From Cytophagales bacterium (lineage in GTDB: Bacteria; Bacteroidota; Bacteroidia; Cytophagales; Cyclobacteriaceae), in the NCBI GenBank assembly GCA_020403045.1, contig JADBYK010000024.1, positions 1 to 52,206 of the forward strand: DNA of 52,206 nucleotides. Direction: 5' to 3'. Of this stretch, positions 24,933 through 33,720 are shown piece after piece. A program made the translations under genes and the position numbers. The notes under the pieces were generated by a model. It was not told the origin of the DNA, searched no databases, and saw only the letters and a program-made list of their open reading frames with translations. Position 1 is the first letter of the stretch; each line of letters opens with the position of its first letter.

Positions 24933-26552
24933 CTATTTAACAGTTGACTTTTTGCTTTCCTTCGCCATCTTCACGGCTTCATAGGCATTTACCAATCCTC
25001 CTGAAGAGCTCAGTTCGCTAAATGAAACGAGTTCTTTACTGCCCGGCTTTTGCACTTTGAGGTTATCAAATTTGCGAGTAGATTTTTCTAAAATATCTTT
25101 CACTTCAATAGCAGTAAGGTTTGGGAAGTAAGACATTAATAGTGCAGCCACTCCCGCAGTAGAAGGACTGGCCATGCTTGTGCCGTCTTCATTTTTGTAG
25201 GTGTTGCCGGGCGTGGTTGAATAGATTTGAACGCCTGGGGCAAATAATGAAACACCTTTTTTTCCATAATTGGAAAAGCTACCCACAAAATTTTCGTCAC
25301 TACCCCACGAAGATGCACCTACTTCAATCCAGTTTTTTGCTTCCTTTCCGTTCAAGTATTTTTTGGTCGGAAAGTTTTTCTCCACGTCAATATCATCGCC
25401 TTCATTTCCTGCAGCATGAATCAACAACACGCCCTTTTGTTCGGCATACTTCACCGCGCGATCGACTACTTCTTTTTCGGGTGAAAATGATTTACCGAAA
25501 CTCATATTGATAATTTTGGCTCCATTGTCTACTGCGTAAATAATTGCATTGGCCACATCTTTATCTCTTTCATCACCGTTCGGCACCGCGCGCACGGCCA
25601 TTATTTTCACATTGTCCGCAATCCCCTTGATACCCAGATTATTTTTACGATCAGCAGCAATAATTCCGGCCACATGCGTGCCATGTAGCGGGTCTGGCCC
25701 TTTAACGTCATTATTTCCATAGCCTTTTTCAAAAAAATCTGAATAGTTGTCGCCCACTATTTGTCGAGAGTCAAACTCGGCATTGTAGCCATATTTTACA
25801 ATCACTTCGAAATAGTCTACCCCCTCTTTCACCTGGCTAAGGTATTCGTCCAAGGGAGCATCATCACCTGCTGTTTTATAAACTCGTCCAATCACGCTCT
25901 TTGCAAAGAGTAAGCTCGGTCGGTCGGTGGTAAGGTTTTTTACATCATCGGGTACCAACTTATCTGTTTTAAAGTACTGTTTCAGTGTGTCGATACTTGC
26001 TTTGGTGTATTTGAACAGGCCGGAGTACAATAGGTACTGTTGCTCATTCTTGACTTTCAGTTTTTGGTATTTGTCTTTTAGTTTCAAATAAGCTGCGTAT
26101 TCCGTTTTTGCTTTTTTCCTATTCTTTACTGAATCAGCCGTATCATATTTTTTTGAAAGGCGCATGTATTCGCGGGTAAGCTCGTAGGTGTCGGCATTTA
26201 CATTTCCCTTTTTGCCACCAATAAAATTCCAGCCATGCACATCGTCTACATAGCCATTTTTATCATCGTCAATGCCATTGCCGGCAATCTCTTTTTCGTT
26301 CACCCAAATGACACTTTTCAAGTCTTCGTGGTCGATATCAATCCCAGAATCGATGACGGCAACTAAGACCATCTTCGATGGTTGGCCTTTTAACAAAGTT
26401 TCATAAGCTCTTTCGGCACTCACTCCCTGCAAACTGTCGTTTTCAGGATCAAGCAAAAACCAATTTTTTGGTATTTTTTTTTCGGCAGGCTGGGCCGCGG
26501 CAAGAACGAGAATGAATAATTGGAATAGAACTGAGAGCGTAAATTTCTTCAT
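24933..26552 (-). CDS. Secreted subtilisin-like serine peptidase (S8)
   Basis: A 539-residue exported protease with a signal peptide (MKKFTLSVLFQLFILVLAAAQ). The catalytic triad is visible: Asp68 in VIDSGIDIDHEDL, His293 in HGTHVAG and Ser459 in GTSMASP. The Asn of the oxyanion hole is in AAGNEGDD. The gap between Asp and His is long (about 225 residues), because a charged, helix-rich insert lies at about 120-260. No type IX C-terminal domain is visible; the protein ends shortly after the catalytic domain. It is convergent with gldH. It may be periplasmic or outer-membrane associated. Confidence 0.9.
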   Translation of the reverse strand: MKKFTLSVLFQLFILVLAAAQPAEKKIPKNWFLLDPENDSLQGVSAERAYETLLKGQPSKMVLVAVIDSGIDIDHEDLKSVIWVNEKEIAGNGIDDDKNGYVDDVHGWNFIGGKKGNVNADTYELTREYMRLSKKYDTADSVKNRKKAKTEYAAYLKLKDKYQKLKVKNEQQYLLYSGLFKYTKASIDTLKQYFKTDKLVPDDVKNLTTDRPSLLFAKSVIGRVYKTAGDDAPLDEYLSQVKEGVDYFEVIVKYGYNAEFDSRQIVGDNYSDFFEKGYGNNDVKGPDPLHGTHVAGIIAADRKNNLGIKGIADNVKIMAVRAVPNGDERDKDVANAIIYAVDNGAKIINMSFGKSFSPEKEVVDRAVKYAEQKGVLLIHAAGNEGDDIDVEKNFPTKKYLNGKEAKNWIEVGASSWGSDENFVGSFSNYGKKGVSLFAPGVQIYSTTPGNTYKNEDGTSMASPSTAGVAALLMSYFPNLTAIEVKDILEKSTRKFDNLKVQKPGSKELVSFSELSSSGGLVNAYEAVKMAKESKKSTVK

Positions 26553-26805
26553 TGGGTGTTGAATTTTCTAAAGATTAGCCTGTTAATCGTTTTATCTTGC
26601 TCATTTGTTGAGCCTTTGGCATTACTAAAACTGACCAGCAATATAGTTTCAAACGGGTTTTAGAGCCTGCTTTATTATTTAAAAGGTAAATGACTTTCGA
26701 AATTTGTTAAAAATCACATTTAATATTACTTCCGTAGGCGGCTCAGCCTTTTTGTAAGAACTGGGTGACTGCAAACCGACAATTTTGTGACACGAATTAA
26801 ATGAA

Positions 26806-26898
26806 ATGGTTATGCAAATTTTATTATCTGTCGGGTTGTTCTTTTCGCTATTCTTTGTCCTTGCTTATCGCTGCCAGAAAGTAGCACAGCGGGGCTAG
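26806..26898 (+). CDS. Possible 30-residue single-span membrane peptide
   Basis: The frame starts ATG GTT ATG and encodes MVMQILLSVGLFFSLFFVLA followed by a positively charged tail (YRCQKVAQRG). Short hydrophobic peptides of this kind can be real, but a 30-codon frame can arise by chance in AT-rich DNA. No homology, ribosome site or neighbour supports it. Confidence 0.15.
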   Translation: MVMQILLSVGLFFSLFFVLAYRCQKVAQRG

Positions 26899-26949
26899 CC
26901 GAGAAAACAATCAGTTTTCAACTTTTTTCGGGGTGTTTGCCCGCGCAAC

Positions 26950-26980
26950 TTTGTAAGAGGCTTGTGCGGGGTTACCTTTC
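26950..26980 (+). promoter_or_regulatory. Candidate promoter of the WD40-caspase gene
   Basis: TTTG at 26950-26953, a 19-base spacer and TACCTTTC at 26973-26980 match the Bacteroidota consensus with one mismatch. A 9-bp inverted repeat (CCCGCGCAA, partner TTGTGCGGG, about 26940-26970) overlaps the spacer, and GTTACC at 26971-26976 pairs with GGTAAC at 27001-27006 across the expected start site. These could be operator or leader structures. The gene starts at 27034. Confidence 0.45.
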
Positions 26981-27033
26981 TGGATTTTGCCGATAAAATT
27001 GGTAACTTTCAGCTACTAGTCTGGTAATCGATT

Positions 27034-30000
27034 ATGAAAAAGATTTCCCCCATTGTCGTTGCTTTTAGTCTTGCTACATTTTCTGTATTTGCTCAGTTGA
27101 GCACCCCTCGCGTTGTCATCAATTCTATGGGTCATTCGGCCAGGGTACAGAACCTTAACTTCACCCCAGACGGCCAGAAAATCATTTCGGTTTCCGAAGA
27201 TAAGACCGTTCGTGTTTGGAACGCCCACACGGGAGAAATGCTTAAAAAATTTGAGTCAGAGATAGGCGATGGTTCAAAGGGCATGTTCTATGCTTCTGAC
27301 GTTTCACCAGATGGAAGTCTCTTGGCTGTGGCGGGATATACCGTAACAACCGACAACCAAATCTATATCACAATCATTGATCTAAATAAAGGTATTCAAG
27401 TTGCAACAGCGCTTGGTCATAAGGATGTAATCAACAGCCTGGCATTTACAGGCAACGGAAAATATTTGGTGAGTGGCAGTAATGATGGAACCCTGAAGGT
27501 ATGGAAAGTAGATGCGGCTACTCCGATGTATAGCCAGGAGTTGTCCATTGAAACTGGCGCACCCGTCAAGTATCTAGCCATGAATTTGGTGAATATGGAC
27601 GTGGCAGTCGCACTGGAAGGAAAAACTGAAGTGCGCATTTATAGTTTGGCCATTCTAGAAAAGGGTGGCAGTAAATTCAATCCGAGATTTTGGAAAAAGC
27701 ACCTGGGCGAAGTGAACAAATTAGCCTATTCAAACGATGGTATGTACCTGGCGTCTAGTAGCTATGAGAAGGAGTTTTTCTTGTGGAGTAATACAGGTTC
27801 GGTGATCAAACAGTGGAGTAGAGATGCCTCGGTGAATGCAATTGCTTTCTCTCGTGACTCGAAAATATTGGTCGGCTTGGACGACACCGGTCATGGCATA
27901 AGTTATGGGGTGCCCGAAGGGAATAAATTCACCGATTTTAGGGGACATGACAATGCGGTTTTTGCGGCAGTCTTTTCGCCTCTCGACAATGGAAGCTATC
28001 AGGTTGCCTCAGCAGGCGGAAATAATAATGAAATTTATTTATGGAATCCGATTAATGGTAAAGCGCTTCGCAAAGTGAAAGGAAAAGGTAGCGCTATTCA
28101 TGATTTAGCTTTTGGTGCGGGTCTAGAGTTGTTTGTATCCCAAGACATTAATGCCAAGCCAAATGAGTTTCAACGCAGTTTTGATTTCAATGCCATGAAA
28201 CTCAACGTTAACTCGCTTAAGTTTTCGCCACCTGTAGAGAATTTTGGAAAAGGCATTTCTCAAGTTTCTGAAACGGAATTGAGTCTTCCAAAAGGTAAAA
28301 AAATTCAAAACATTGATGGCGAAGATGGGCGTATCTTAGATTTCCAGGCTTCACGTGAAGGGGATGTAATCGTTGCAAGTGATTACTCACTTAGAATGTT
28401 TGATCGCAATGGGGCTTTTCAGAAGGAATTTGTTGGGCATGTGGGTGGCGTGAGAGCAGTTGCAATTAGTCAGGATGGTAGATACTTGGCTTCAGGGGGC
28501 GAAGATCAGACCATTGTGCTTTGGAAATTGAGTGAGACCGGTGCAGCACCCACGATGCGTCAACATCCCGAGTTAAGCGATGCCGCTTGGGGTGCTTATT
28601 TTGAATCTCTTCCTGTAGACTCTCTAACTCGTGAACCTTCTAGGAAAGCTTGGCGAGCGGTTATCGACTATATGAAAGCTCATGGTGAGAAAAACTATAA
28701 AGCAATCGAAGAGGTTTATAAAAATTTAGGTGAGACCGTGCTTCCTTTTGCCACGTTGTTTTTGACTGAGGATAATCAATGGGTTTGCTGGGCTTACAAG
28801 GGCTATTTCGCTTGCACATCCGCAGGAGGTCAGTATTTTGGCTGGCACTTGAATCGCGGCATAGATAAACTGGCAGACTTTTATGCGGCCGAACAATATT
28901 TCAAAATTCTGTACAGACCTACTCAAATGCAGAAAAGCATTGCGCAAGGGAAACGGGTAGAAGATATCCTTCGCGAAGAAGGCGAGCGCATTTTTGATTT
29001 GACTAAGTTACACCGACCCTCAGCGGGCTTCTTTACTACCGAGGTACTACATGATAAAGGCCTAATCGACTACCAAAGTGGCAAGCTCGTTACGACTCAG
29101 CAAACGTTGAAATTAGATGTTGAGATTTTTGATGGAGGTAGCGGGATAGAAGAAGTCAACATTTATCAAAATGATAAACTGATACTGAGTGACACCACGG
29201 TAGAGACCAAAGGTGAGAATGATAAAGTGTTAAAATCGTACAACGTTGAAATGTTGAATGAGACCAACGAATTCAAAGTCGTTGTTGTGAACTACCAGCG
29301 GATCGAGTCAAGGCCTGAGATTTTGAAAATTGACTACGTGGGTAAAGTCATTCTCAACTCTACCTTGCATGTGATGGTGGTAGGCATTAATAAATACCAA
29401 AACTCTCAATACAACCTGAATTATGCTCAGCCGGACGCAAAGGCATTTGCAGAAAAAATTTCTTCACAGGGTCAACGGATATTTAAAGCCATCAACATTG
29501 TGGAGCGTTATGATGAGAATGGTACGAAAGCGAAAATTGTTGAAGGCTTCAAGTCAGTTGCCGCAAAGGCTCAGCCACAGGATGTCTTTGTATTCTTCTA
29601 CGCGGGCCACGGTAGTTTAGATGAAGAAAACAAAGACAAAGATGGCGACAGTCCGTTTTATTTTGTACCAACAGATGTAACGAAGATTTATGGGGACACG
29701 AAGCAGCTAACAGCAAAAGGTATTTCGGATGTTGAATTAAAAGAGTACCTGACAAAAATAAAATCAACGAAACAAATTGTTTTGATGGATGCCTGCCATT
29801 CGGGTGGAGCTTTGAAAAACATGAGCACACGTGCATTGGGTGGTGATGAAAAAGCTATCGTACAATTGGCGCGTAGTTCGGGTGTGGTATGGATTGCGTC
29901 TTCCGGTTCAAAACAGTTTGCTACTGAATTTGATGTGTTAAAACATGGTGTATTTACCTACGCCCTTTTAGAAGCTCTTGATGGTAAGAGCAACAACAAT

Positions 30001-30159
30001 AGCGACAACAAGATTACGGTAAACGAATTGAAGTTTTATATGGAGGAACGTGTGCCGGAACTTACGAAGCAATACGGTGGAGATGCTCAGTACCCTACCA
30101 GTTATATTCATGGCAACGACTTCCCGATCACCGTAACTGCCAAAGAGGGCGAAAACTAG
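27034..30159 (+). CDS. Secreted WD40-repeat protein with C-terminal caspase (peptidase C14) domain
   Basis: A 1041-residue protein with a signal peptide (about 1-21, ending SVFAQ). About seven or more WD40-type blades follow (about 30-500), with repeats such as SVSEDKTVRVWN, SGSNDGTLKVWK and SGGEDQTIVLWK. A mixed linker (about 515-780) comes next, then a C14 caspase-like domain (about 785-1010). The catalytic pair is visible: His859 in FYAGHGS and Cys921 in MDACHSGG. Aspartates follow the His as in metacaspases. The expected activity is cleavage after Arg/Lys, often calcium dependent, in the periplasm or on the surface. The propeller may bind the partner or substrate. It stands alone. Domain assignment is firm, but the biological role is unknown. 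Confidence 0.88.
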   Translation: MKKISPIVVAFSLATFSVFAQLSTPRVVINSMGHSARVQNLNFTPDGQKIISVSEDKTVRVWNAHTGEMLKKFESEIGDGSKGMFYASDVSPDGSLLAVAGYTVTTDNQIYITIIDLNKGIQVATALGHKDVINSLAFTGNGKYLVSGSNDGTLKVWKVDAATPMYSQELSIETGAPVKYLAMNLVNMDVAVALEGKTEVRIYSLAILEKGGSKFNPRFWKKHLGEVNKLAYSNDGMYLASSSYEKEFFLWSNTGSVIKQWSRDASVNAIAFSRDSKILVGLDDTGHGISYGVPEGNKFTDFRGHDNAVFAAVFSPLDNGSYQVASAGGNNNEIYLWNPINGKALRKVKGKGSAIHDLAFGAGLELFVSQDINAKPNEFQRSFDFNAMKLNVNSLKFSPPVENFGKGISQVSETELSLPKGKKIQNIDGEDGRILDFQASREGDVIVASDYSLRMFDRNGAFQKEFVGHVGGVRAVAISQDGRYLASGGEDQTIVLWKLSETGAAPTMRQHPELSDAAWGAYFESLPVDSLTREPSRKAWRAVIDYMKAHGEKNYKAIEEVYKNLGETVLPFATLFLTEDNQWVCWAYKGYFACTSAGGQYFGWHLNRGIDKLADFYAAEQYFKILYRPTQMQKSIAQGKRVEDILREEGERIFDLTKLHRPSAGFFTTEVLHDKGLIDYQSGKLVTTQQTLKLDVEIFDGGSGIEEVNIYQNDKLILSDTTVETKGENDKVLKSYNVEMLNETNEFKVVVVNYQRIESRPEILKIDYVGKVILNSTLHVMVVGINKYQNSQYNLNYAQPDAKAFAEKISSQGQRIFKAINIVERYDENGTKAKIVEGFKSVAAKAQPQDVFVFFYAGHGSLDEENKDKDGDSPFYFVPTDVTKIYGDTKQLTAKGISDVELKEYLTKIKSTKQIVLMDACHSGGALKNMSTRALGGDEKAIVQLARSSGVVWIASSGSKQFATEFDVLKHGVFTYALLEALDGKSNNNSDNKITVNELKFYMEERVPELTKQYGGDAQYPTSYIHGNDFPITVTAKEGEN

Positions 30160-30161
30160 TT

Positions 30162-30629
30162 CTAAAATCGTAACACAAGAGAAGCGCTTGTTCCATAGAA
30201 ATGGAAGGATGGCCTAAGTCGGTGACTGGAACTGGGAACACCAGAATTATAAATTTCTATCGCATTAAATGCATGTCCTCTGAATGAGGAGTTGAAAGGA
30301 AGAGAAATCAGAAAAAGAACTCCTCCAGCACCTACAAAGGCCCATTCTGGTTGCCCTCCGGCAACAGCTGTGATGAGAGGCACAGCAACCAGTAGGCCAC
30401 TGGTAAAACCAATGACGTTTCCAATCAACGCCTTTCTTTTGGCAACTTTAAATTCTTTGTAGGCCTGTTGGTTTTGTTGCAAAATCATAGAAACTTGTTT
30501 GGAACTGACTGAAGTAGAATCCATTTCAAAAACAACCCCGCCAAACGTTTTGTAAATAGAGAGTCTTTTCTGGCAAAATAGTTGTCCTAAAACAAGTACA
30601 AGGAGTAGTGTTGTAATACCCAATTTCAT
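30162..30629 (-). CDS. Hypothetical exported membrane protein
   Basis: This 155-residue protein is not recognised. It has an N-terminal signal (MKLGITTLLLVLVLGQLFCQ), a helix-rich charged middle (MILQQNQQAYKEFKVAKRK), two hydrophobic segments (about 68-90 and 97-115) and an aromatic strand at the end (FHFYGTSASLVLRF). The last strand ending in Phe hints at outer-membrane association, but two internal hydrophobic helices argue for the inner membrane. It lies convergent to the WD40-caspase gene with 2 bases between the stops, and 21 bases downstream of the serine dehydratase gene, so it may share that transcript. Confidence 0.6.
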   Translation of the reverse strand: MKLGITTLLLVLVLGQLFCQKRLSIYKTFGGVVFEMDSTSVSSKQVSMILQQNQQAYKEFKVAKRKALIGNVIGFTSGLLVAVPLITAVAGGQPEWAFVGAGGVLFLISLPFNSSFRGHAFNAIEIYNSGVPSSSHRLRPSFHFYGTSASLVLRF

Positions 30630-30650
30630 GATTTCTTTTCTTAAAGTCGA

Positions 30651-31556
30651 CTAAATTGTTCCTTCGTCTGGCAACATTTCAATGTCACGTATCAGCACTC
30701 GTTTAGAAATGGCCTTACCTGTTTTGGTTGCAGCCAATCCACCAAGAGCTGTTTCTTTATAGCGGGTTTCCATACTGGCACCAATTTCTCCCATGGCCTC
30801 AATTACTTCATCAACGGGAATTACGCTGCTTACATTTGCCAATGCAATTTGTGCAGAGCTGTTCGCGATTGCCGCGGCACTTGCATTGCGCACCACGCAA
30901 GGAACTTCCACTAATCCGGCAACAGGATCACAGACTAAACCTAACATGCACTGCACGGTGATAGCCACCGCATTAAAAATCTGATTCGTATCTCCACCCA
31001 GGCAATAGACAATTGCGCCAGCGCCCATGGCTGCAGCGGTACCAGTCTCCGCCTGACAACCTCCAACAGCTCCGGCAATAGAAGCTTTTTGTTCCATGAT
31101 GAGCGCGATACCAGCGGCTAATAACATGGCCTCTAAAATCTTTTTGTCTTCTATTTGATGTATCTCTTGCAACGTAAAAAGAACGCCCGGCATTATACCA
31201 GAGGCACCTGCGGTGGGTGCGGCTACAATTCTACCCATGCAGGAATTGACTTCCTTGGCAGCAAGTGCGCGCGAAATTAGATTTTGAAATTCTTTAGAGA
31301 GAACCGGTTTCGGGTAATTGTAGACTTTTTTTGCTCCGTTGTTAATCATGCCAGAACGAGAAGTCATTTCTTCTGTAAGACCAGTATGCACAGCATCTTT
31401 CATCACCTCCCATGCAATGCCTAAGCCTTCCCAAATTTGCTGTTCACTTCGCCCTTTTTGTTCTAGTTCGTATTCTAATACGGCAGTCACAAGAGACACA
31501 TTCTTTTCCTTGCAATAGTTTCTCCAATCCTCAAACGATTCAAACAAAAAAGCCAT
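30651..31556 (-). CDS. sdaAA: L-serine ammonia-lyase, iron-sulfur alpha subunit
   Basis: A 301-residue alpha subunit of the 4Fe-4S L-serine dehydratase, which converts serine to pyruvate and ammonia. Typical segments are CMGRIVAAPTAGASG (about 107-121), GGCQAETGTA (about 166-175) and QCMLGLVCDPVAGLVEVPC (about 203-221), which supply the cluster cysteines. The beta subunit is not adjacent, so it must lie elsewhere or be dispensable. The fused single-chain form would be about 450 residues; this gene is only the alpha part. GcvP, encoded nearby, links to the same glycine-serine metabolism. Confidence 0.9.
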   Translation of the reverse strand: MAFLFESFEDWRNYCKEKNVSLVTAVLEYELEQKGRSEQQIWEGLGIAWEVMKDAVHTGLTEEMTSRSGMINNGAKKVYNYPKPVLSKEFQNLISRALAAKEVNSCMGRIVAAPTAGASGIMPGVLFTLQEIHQIEDKKILEAMLLAAGIALIMEQKASIAGAVGGCQAETGTAAAMGAGAIVYCLGGDTNQIFNAVAITVQCMLGLVCDPVAGLVEVPCVVRNASAAAIANSSAQIALANVSSVIPVDEVIEAMGEIGASMETRYKETALGGLAATKTGKAISKRVLIRDIEMLPDEGTI

Positions 31557-31833
31557 GGTGTGTATAATTTGTTGCTACGAAGTACGAGTGTAAATACTTG
31601 TTTTTCAAACCTTTGAATAAAAATAAAAGAATTTAATAGACCGTTTCCATAATCTTATCGGTAGATTCACTCATAATCACCTATTTTTCAACATCAAAAA
31701 TTCAAATGATATAAAATGGCCATTAAGAAGCTCTACACTCAATGGTATGATAATCCCGGCCATTCCATGCCTGCGTGCCGAAATGCCACTACGGCATGCA
31801 GGCATGTGAACTTAAAAAACTAAACATTAACAC
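31557..31833. other. Divergent spacer between sdaAA and the M28 peptidase gene
   Basis: No gene is visible. The main content is the long hairpin at 31766-31806 described separately; the rest is AT-rich and should contain the two divergent promoters, none of which matches the consensus well. Confidence 0.4.
31766..31806. repeat. REP-like 15-bp stem hairpin
   Basis: CATGCCTGCGTGCCG (31766-31780) pairs with 31792-31806 around the loop AAATGCCACTA. All 15 positions pair, one as a G-T wobble. It is GC-rich compared with its surroundings and has no T-run, so it looks like a repetitive extragenic palindrome rather than a terminator. Confidence 0.65.
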
Positions 31834-33207
31834 ATGAAATCAATTCTTTTCAGTTTTCTCTTTCTATCCTTTTTTCTTGTGCGAGCGCAGAGCTCCGACA
31901 AAGAATCGATCAAAGAAATATATAACCAGGCACTCAGTAAAGGTAAATCCTATGACATGCTCTATGATTTATGTGTAAACATCGGGCCACGACTGTCAGG
32001 ATCGCCAGGGGCGGCAGCAGCCGTTGAATGGAGCCGCCATAAGATGGAAGATTTGGGATTTGATTCCGTGTGGTTACAGCCTATGATGGTGCCACATTGG
32101 GTTCGCGGCCAACAGGAGATAGGTCGTATTATCAATTCAAAAAAAATTGGAACGAAAGAAGTAGTTGTTACTTCTTTGGGTGGATCGATCGGTACCGGGC
32201 CTTCAGGAATTTCAGCGGGTATTGTGGAGGTCAAGAATTTTGATGAGTTAAAGCAACTAGGCACAAAGAATGTGCAGGACAAGATTGTTTTTTTTAATCG
32301 GGCGATGGACCCCACGAAAATTAATACGTTTGCCGCCTATGGTGGAGCTGTTGATCAAAGAGGAAATGGTGCAGTAGAGGCGGCAAAGTTAGGAGCGGTA
32401 GCAGTCATTGTTCGATCAATGGGCTCGGGAGTTGAAACATACGCACATACAGGTGGGATGCGCTATGTGACTGGTGTAAAATTGATTCCTGGTGTCGCGA
32501 TAAGCACGCAGCACGCGGAGTTATTGAGTAAACTTCTAAAAGAGGAAAGGGATTTACAGTTTTATCTGGAAACTCATTGCCAGATTTTGGACGATGCTCC
32601 CTCTTTTAATGTAGTAGGCGAAATAAAAGGTGGCGAACACAAAGATGAAATTATTGTAGTGGGGGGGCATTTGGATTCGTGGGATTTGGCACAAGGCGCA
32701 CATGATGATGGCGCGGGCTGTATTCAATCCATTGAGGTATTAAGATTATTCAAAGCAATGGGCTATAAACCTAAACGCACCATTCGAGCTGTTATGTTCA
32801 TGAATGAAGAAAATGGATTGCGAGGCGGTGCCAAGTATGCCGAGCTTGCATTGAAAAATAAGGAAAAGCATATTGCTGCAATGGAATCAGACAGGGGTGG
32901 TTTTACCCCTCGTGGATTTACGATGTCGGCTACCGAAGGTGTTAAGACAATCATACGAGGCTGGAAGCCACTTTTTGAGCCTTATGATGTCTGGGATTTT
33001 AGTCAGGAAGGTGGAGGCGCAGACATTGGGCCATTGGCGTCACAAGGCGTACCTTTAATAGGTTTTCTTCCAGACTCGCAGCGTTACTTCAGCGTTCATC
33101 ATACTTCAGAGGACACAATAGATAAGGTTGACAAGCGGGAACTGGAACTCGGAGCCGCTTCGATGGCTGCTCTTGTTTTTATGATCGATAAGTACGGACT
33201 AAAATAA
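31834..33207 (+). CDS. Secreted M28-family zinc aminopeptidase with PA domain
   Basis: A 457-residue exported peptidase similar to plasma glutamate carboxypeptidase (peptidase Q). It has a signal peptide (about 1-18), then a split by a PA-type insert (about 115-250). The catalytic M28 domain has HLDSWDLAQGAHDDGAG (first zinc His and bridging Asp), NEENGLRG (catalytic Glu and zinc Glu), ESDRGG (zinc Asp) and HHTSEDTID (last zinc His). It probably trims peptides or dipeptides in the periplasm or outside the cell. It stands alone on the plus strand, convergent with the DUF3299-like gene after 5 bases. Confidence 0.9.
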   Translation: MKSILFSFLFLSFFLVRAQSSDKESIKEIYNQALSKGKSYDMLYDLCVNIGPRLSGSPGAAAAVEWSRHKMEDLGFDSVWLQPMMVPHWVRGQQEIGRIINSKKIGTKEVVVTSLGGSIGTGPSGISAGIVEVKNFDELKQLGTKNVQDKIVFFNRAMDPTKINTFAAYGGAVDQRGNGAVEAAKLGAVAVIVRSMGSGVETYAHTGGMRYVTGVKLIPGVAISTQHAELLSKLLKEERDLQFYLETHCQILDDAPSFNVVGEIKGGEHKDEIIVVGGHLDSWDLAQGAHDDGAGCIQSIEVLRLFKAMGYKPKRTIRAVMFMNEENGLRGGAKYAELALKNKEKHIAAMESDRGGFTPRGFTMSATEGVKTIIRGWKPLFEPYDVWDFSQEGGGADIGPLASQGVPLIGFLPDSQRYFSVHHTSEDTIDKVDKRELELGAASMAALVFMIDKYGLK

Positions 33208-33212
33208 CACAG

Positions 33213-33659
33213 CTAGAAATCCACCGCTCCCAAGAATTCTGCTTTTTCTAAGATATAAATCATCTTATCGGGATTTTTATCATTCAGAATTAATCTGCCT
33301 TTTATCTCAACGGGCTTGTCGGTGTATCCAATTGGTTCGAGCAAAAATACCTCTATGATAGTTTCGGGGCCACCTACACCACAGAAGAAGCACGCGTTCA
33401 AAGGTAAAGAAGAGAGCATAAAATGAGTTCCTTTCATTCCACTTTCAAAAGGCACCATGTAGCCGGGCAATGTGATCACTTTGTTGGCAAGAGACTGTAC
33501 ATCTTTTGAAAAAAGCGGTTTGTCATAATCACCTTCTTTTCTGTACTCTATGGCGTATAGTTTTGGCCAGACCAAAGAAGGCAATCCTTTGTAAATGCTC
33601 TTTTGCGCTTGGCTTGAAATAGCTATAATCAAGAGTAAGGCAAAGAAGATCTTTTTCAT
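33213..33659 (-). CDS. Secreted DUF3299-like protein
   Basis: A 148-residue protein from ATG 33659 with a signal peptide (MKKIFFALLLIIAISSQAQ). The mature part shows the DUF3299 pattern: ITLPGYMVPFE strand, a FMLSSLPLNACFFCGVGGPE segment with two Cys, and VEIKGRLIL at the end. The longer start at 33776 adds 39 residues that run into the GcvP 3' end and look like shadow coding. DUF3299 proteins are periplasmic with no firm function; some are found beside ABC permease/lipoprotein genes. Here it only follows gcvP on the same strand, about 61 bases after its stop. Confidence 0.6.
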   Translation of the reverse strand: MKKIFFALLLIIAISSQAQKSIYKGLPSLVWPKLYAIEYRKEGDYDKPLFSKDVQSLANKVITLPGYMVPFESGMKGTHFMLSSLPLNACFFCGVGGPETIIEVFLLEPIGYTDKPVEIKGRLILNDKNPDKMIYILEKAEFLGAVDF

Positions 33660-33720
33660 TTGGTGGCAAGGGCATTCAAATTTCAAAATGGTGTAAAACT
33701 CCAAATGTTGAAGTTTGATA

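Larger units (their letters stand above)
26553..27033. other. 481-bp divergent intergenic region
   Basis: This region separates the subtilisin-like gene from the WD40-caspase gene. It holds a good plus-strand promoter (26950-26980), two inverted repeats near it and one possible 30-codon membrane peptide (26806-26898). Otherwise it is AT-rich without structure that I can interpret. Confidence 0.5.
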
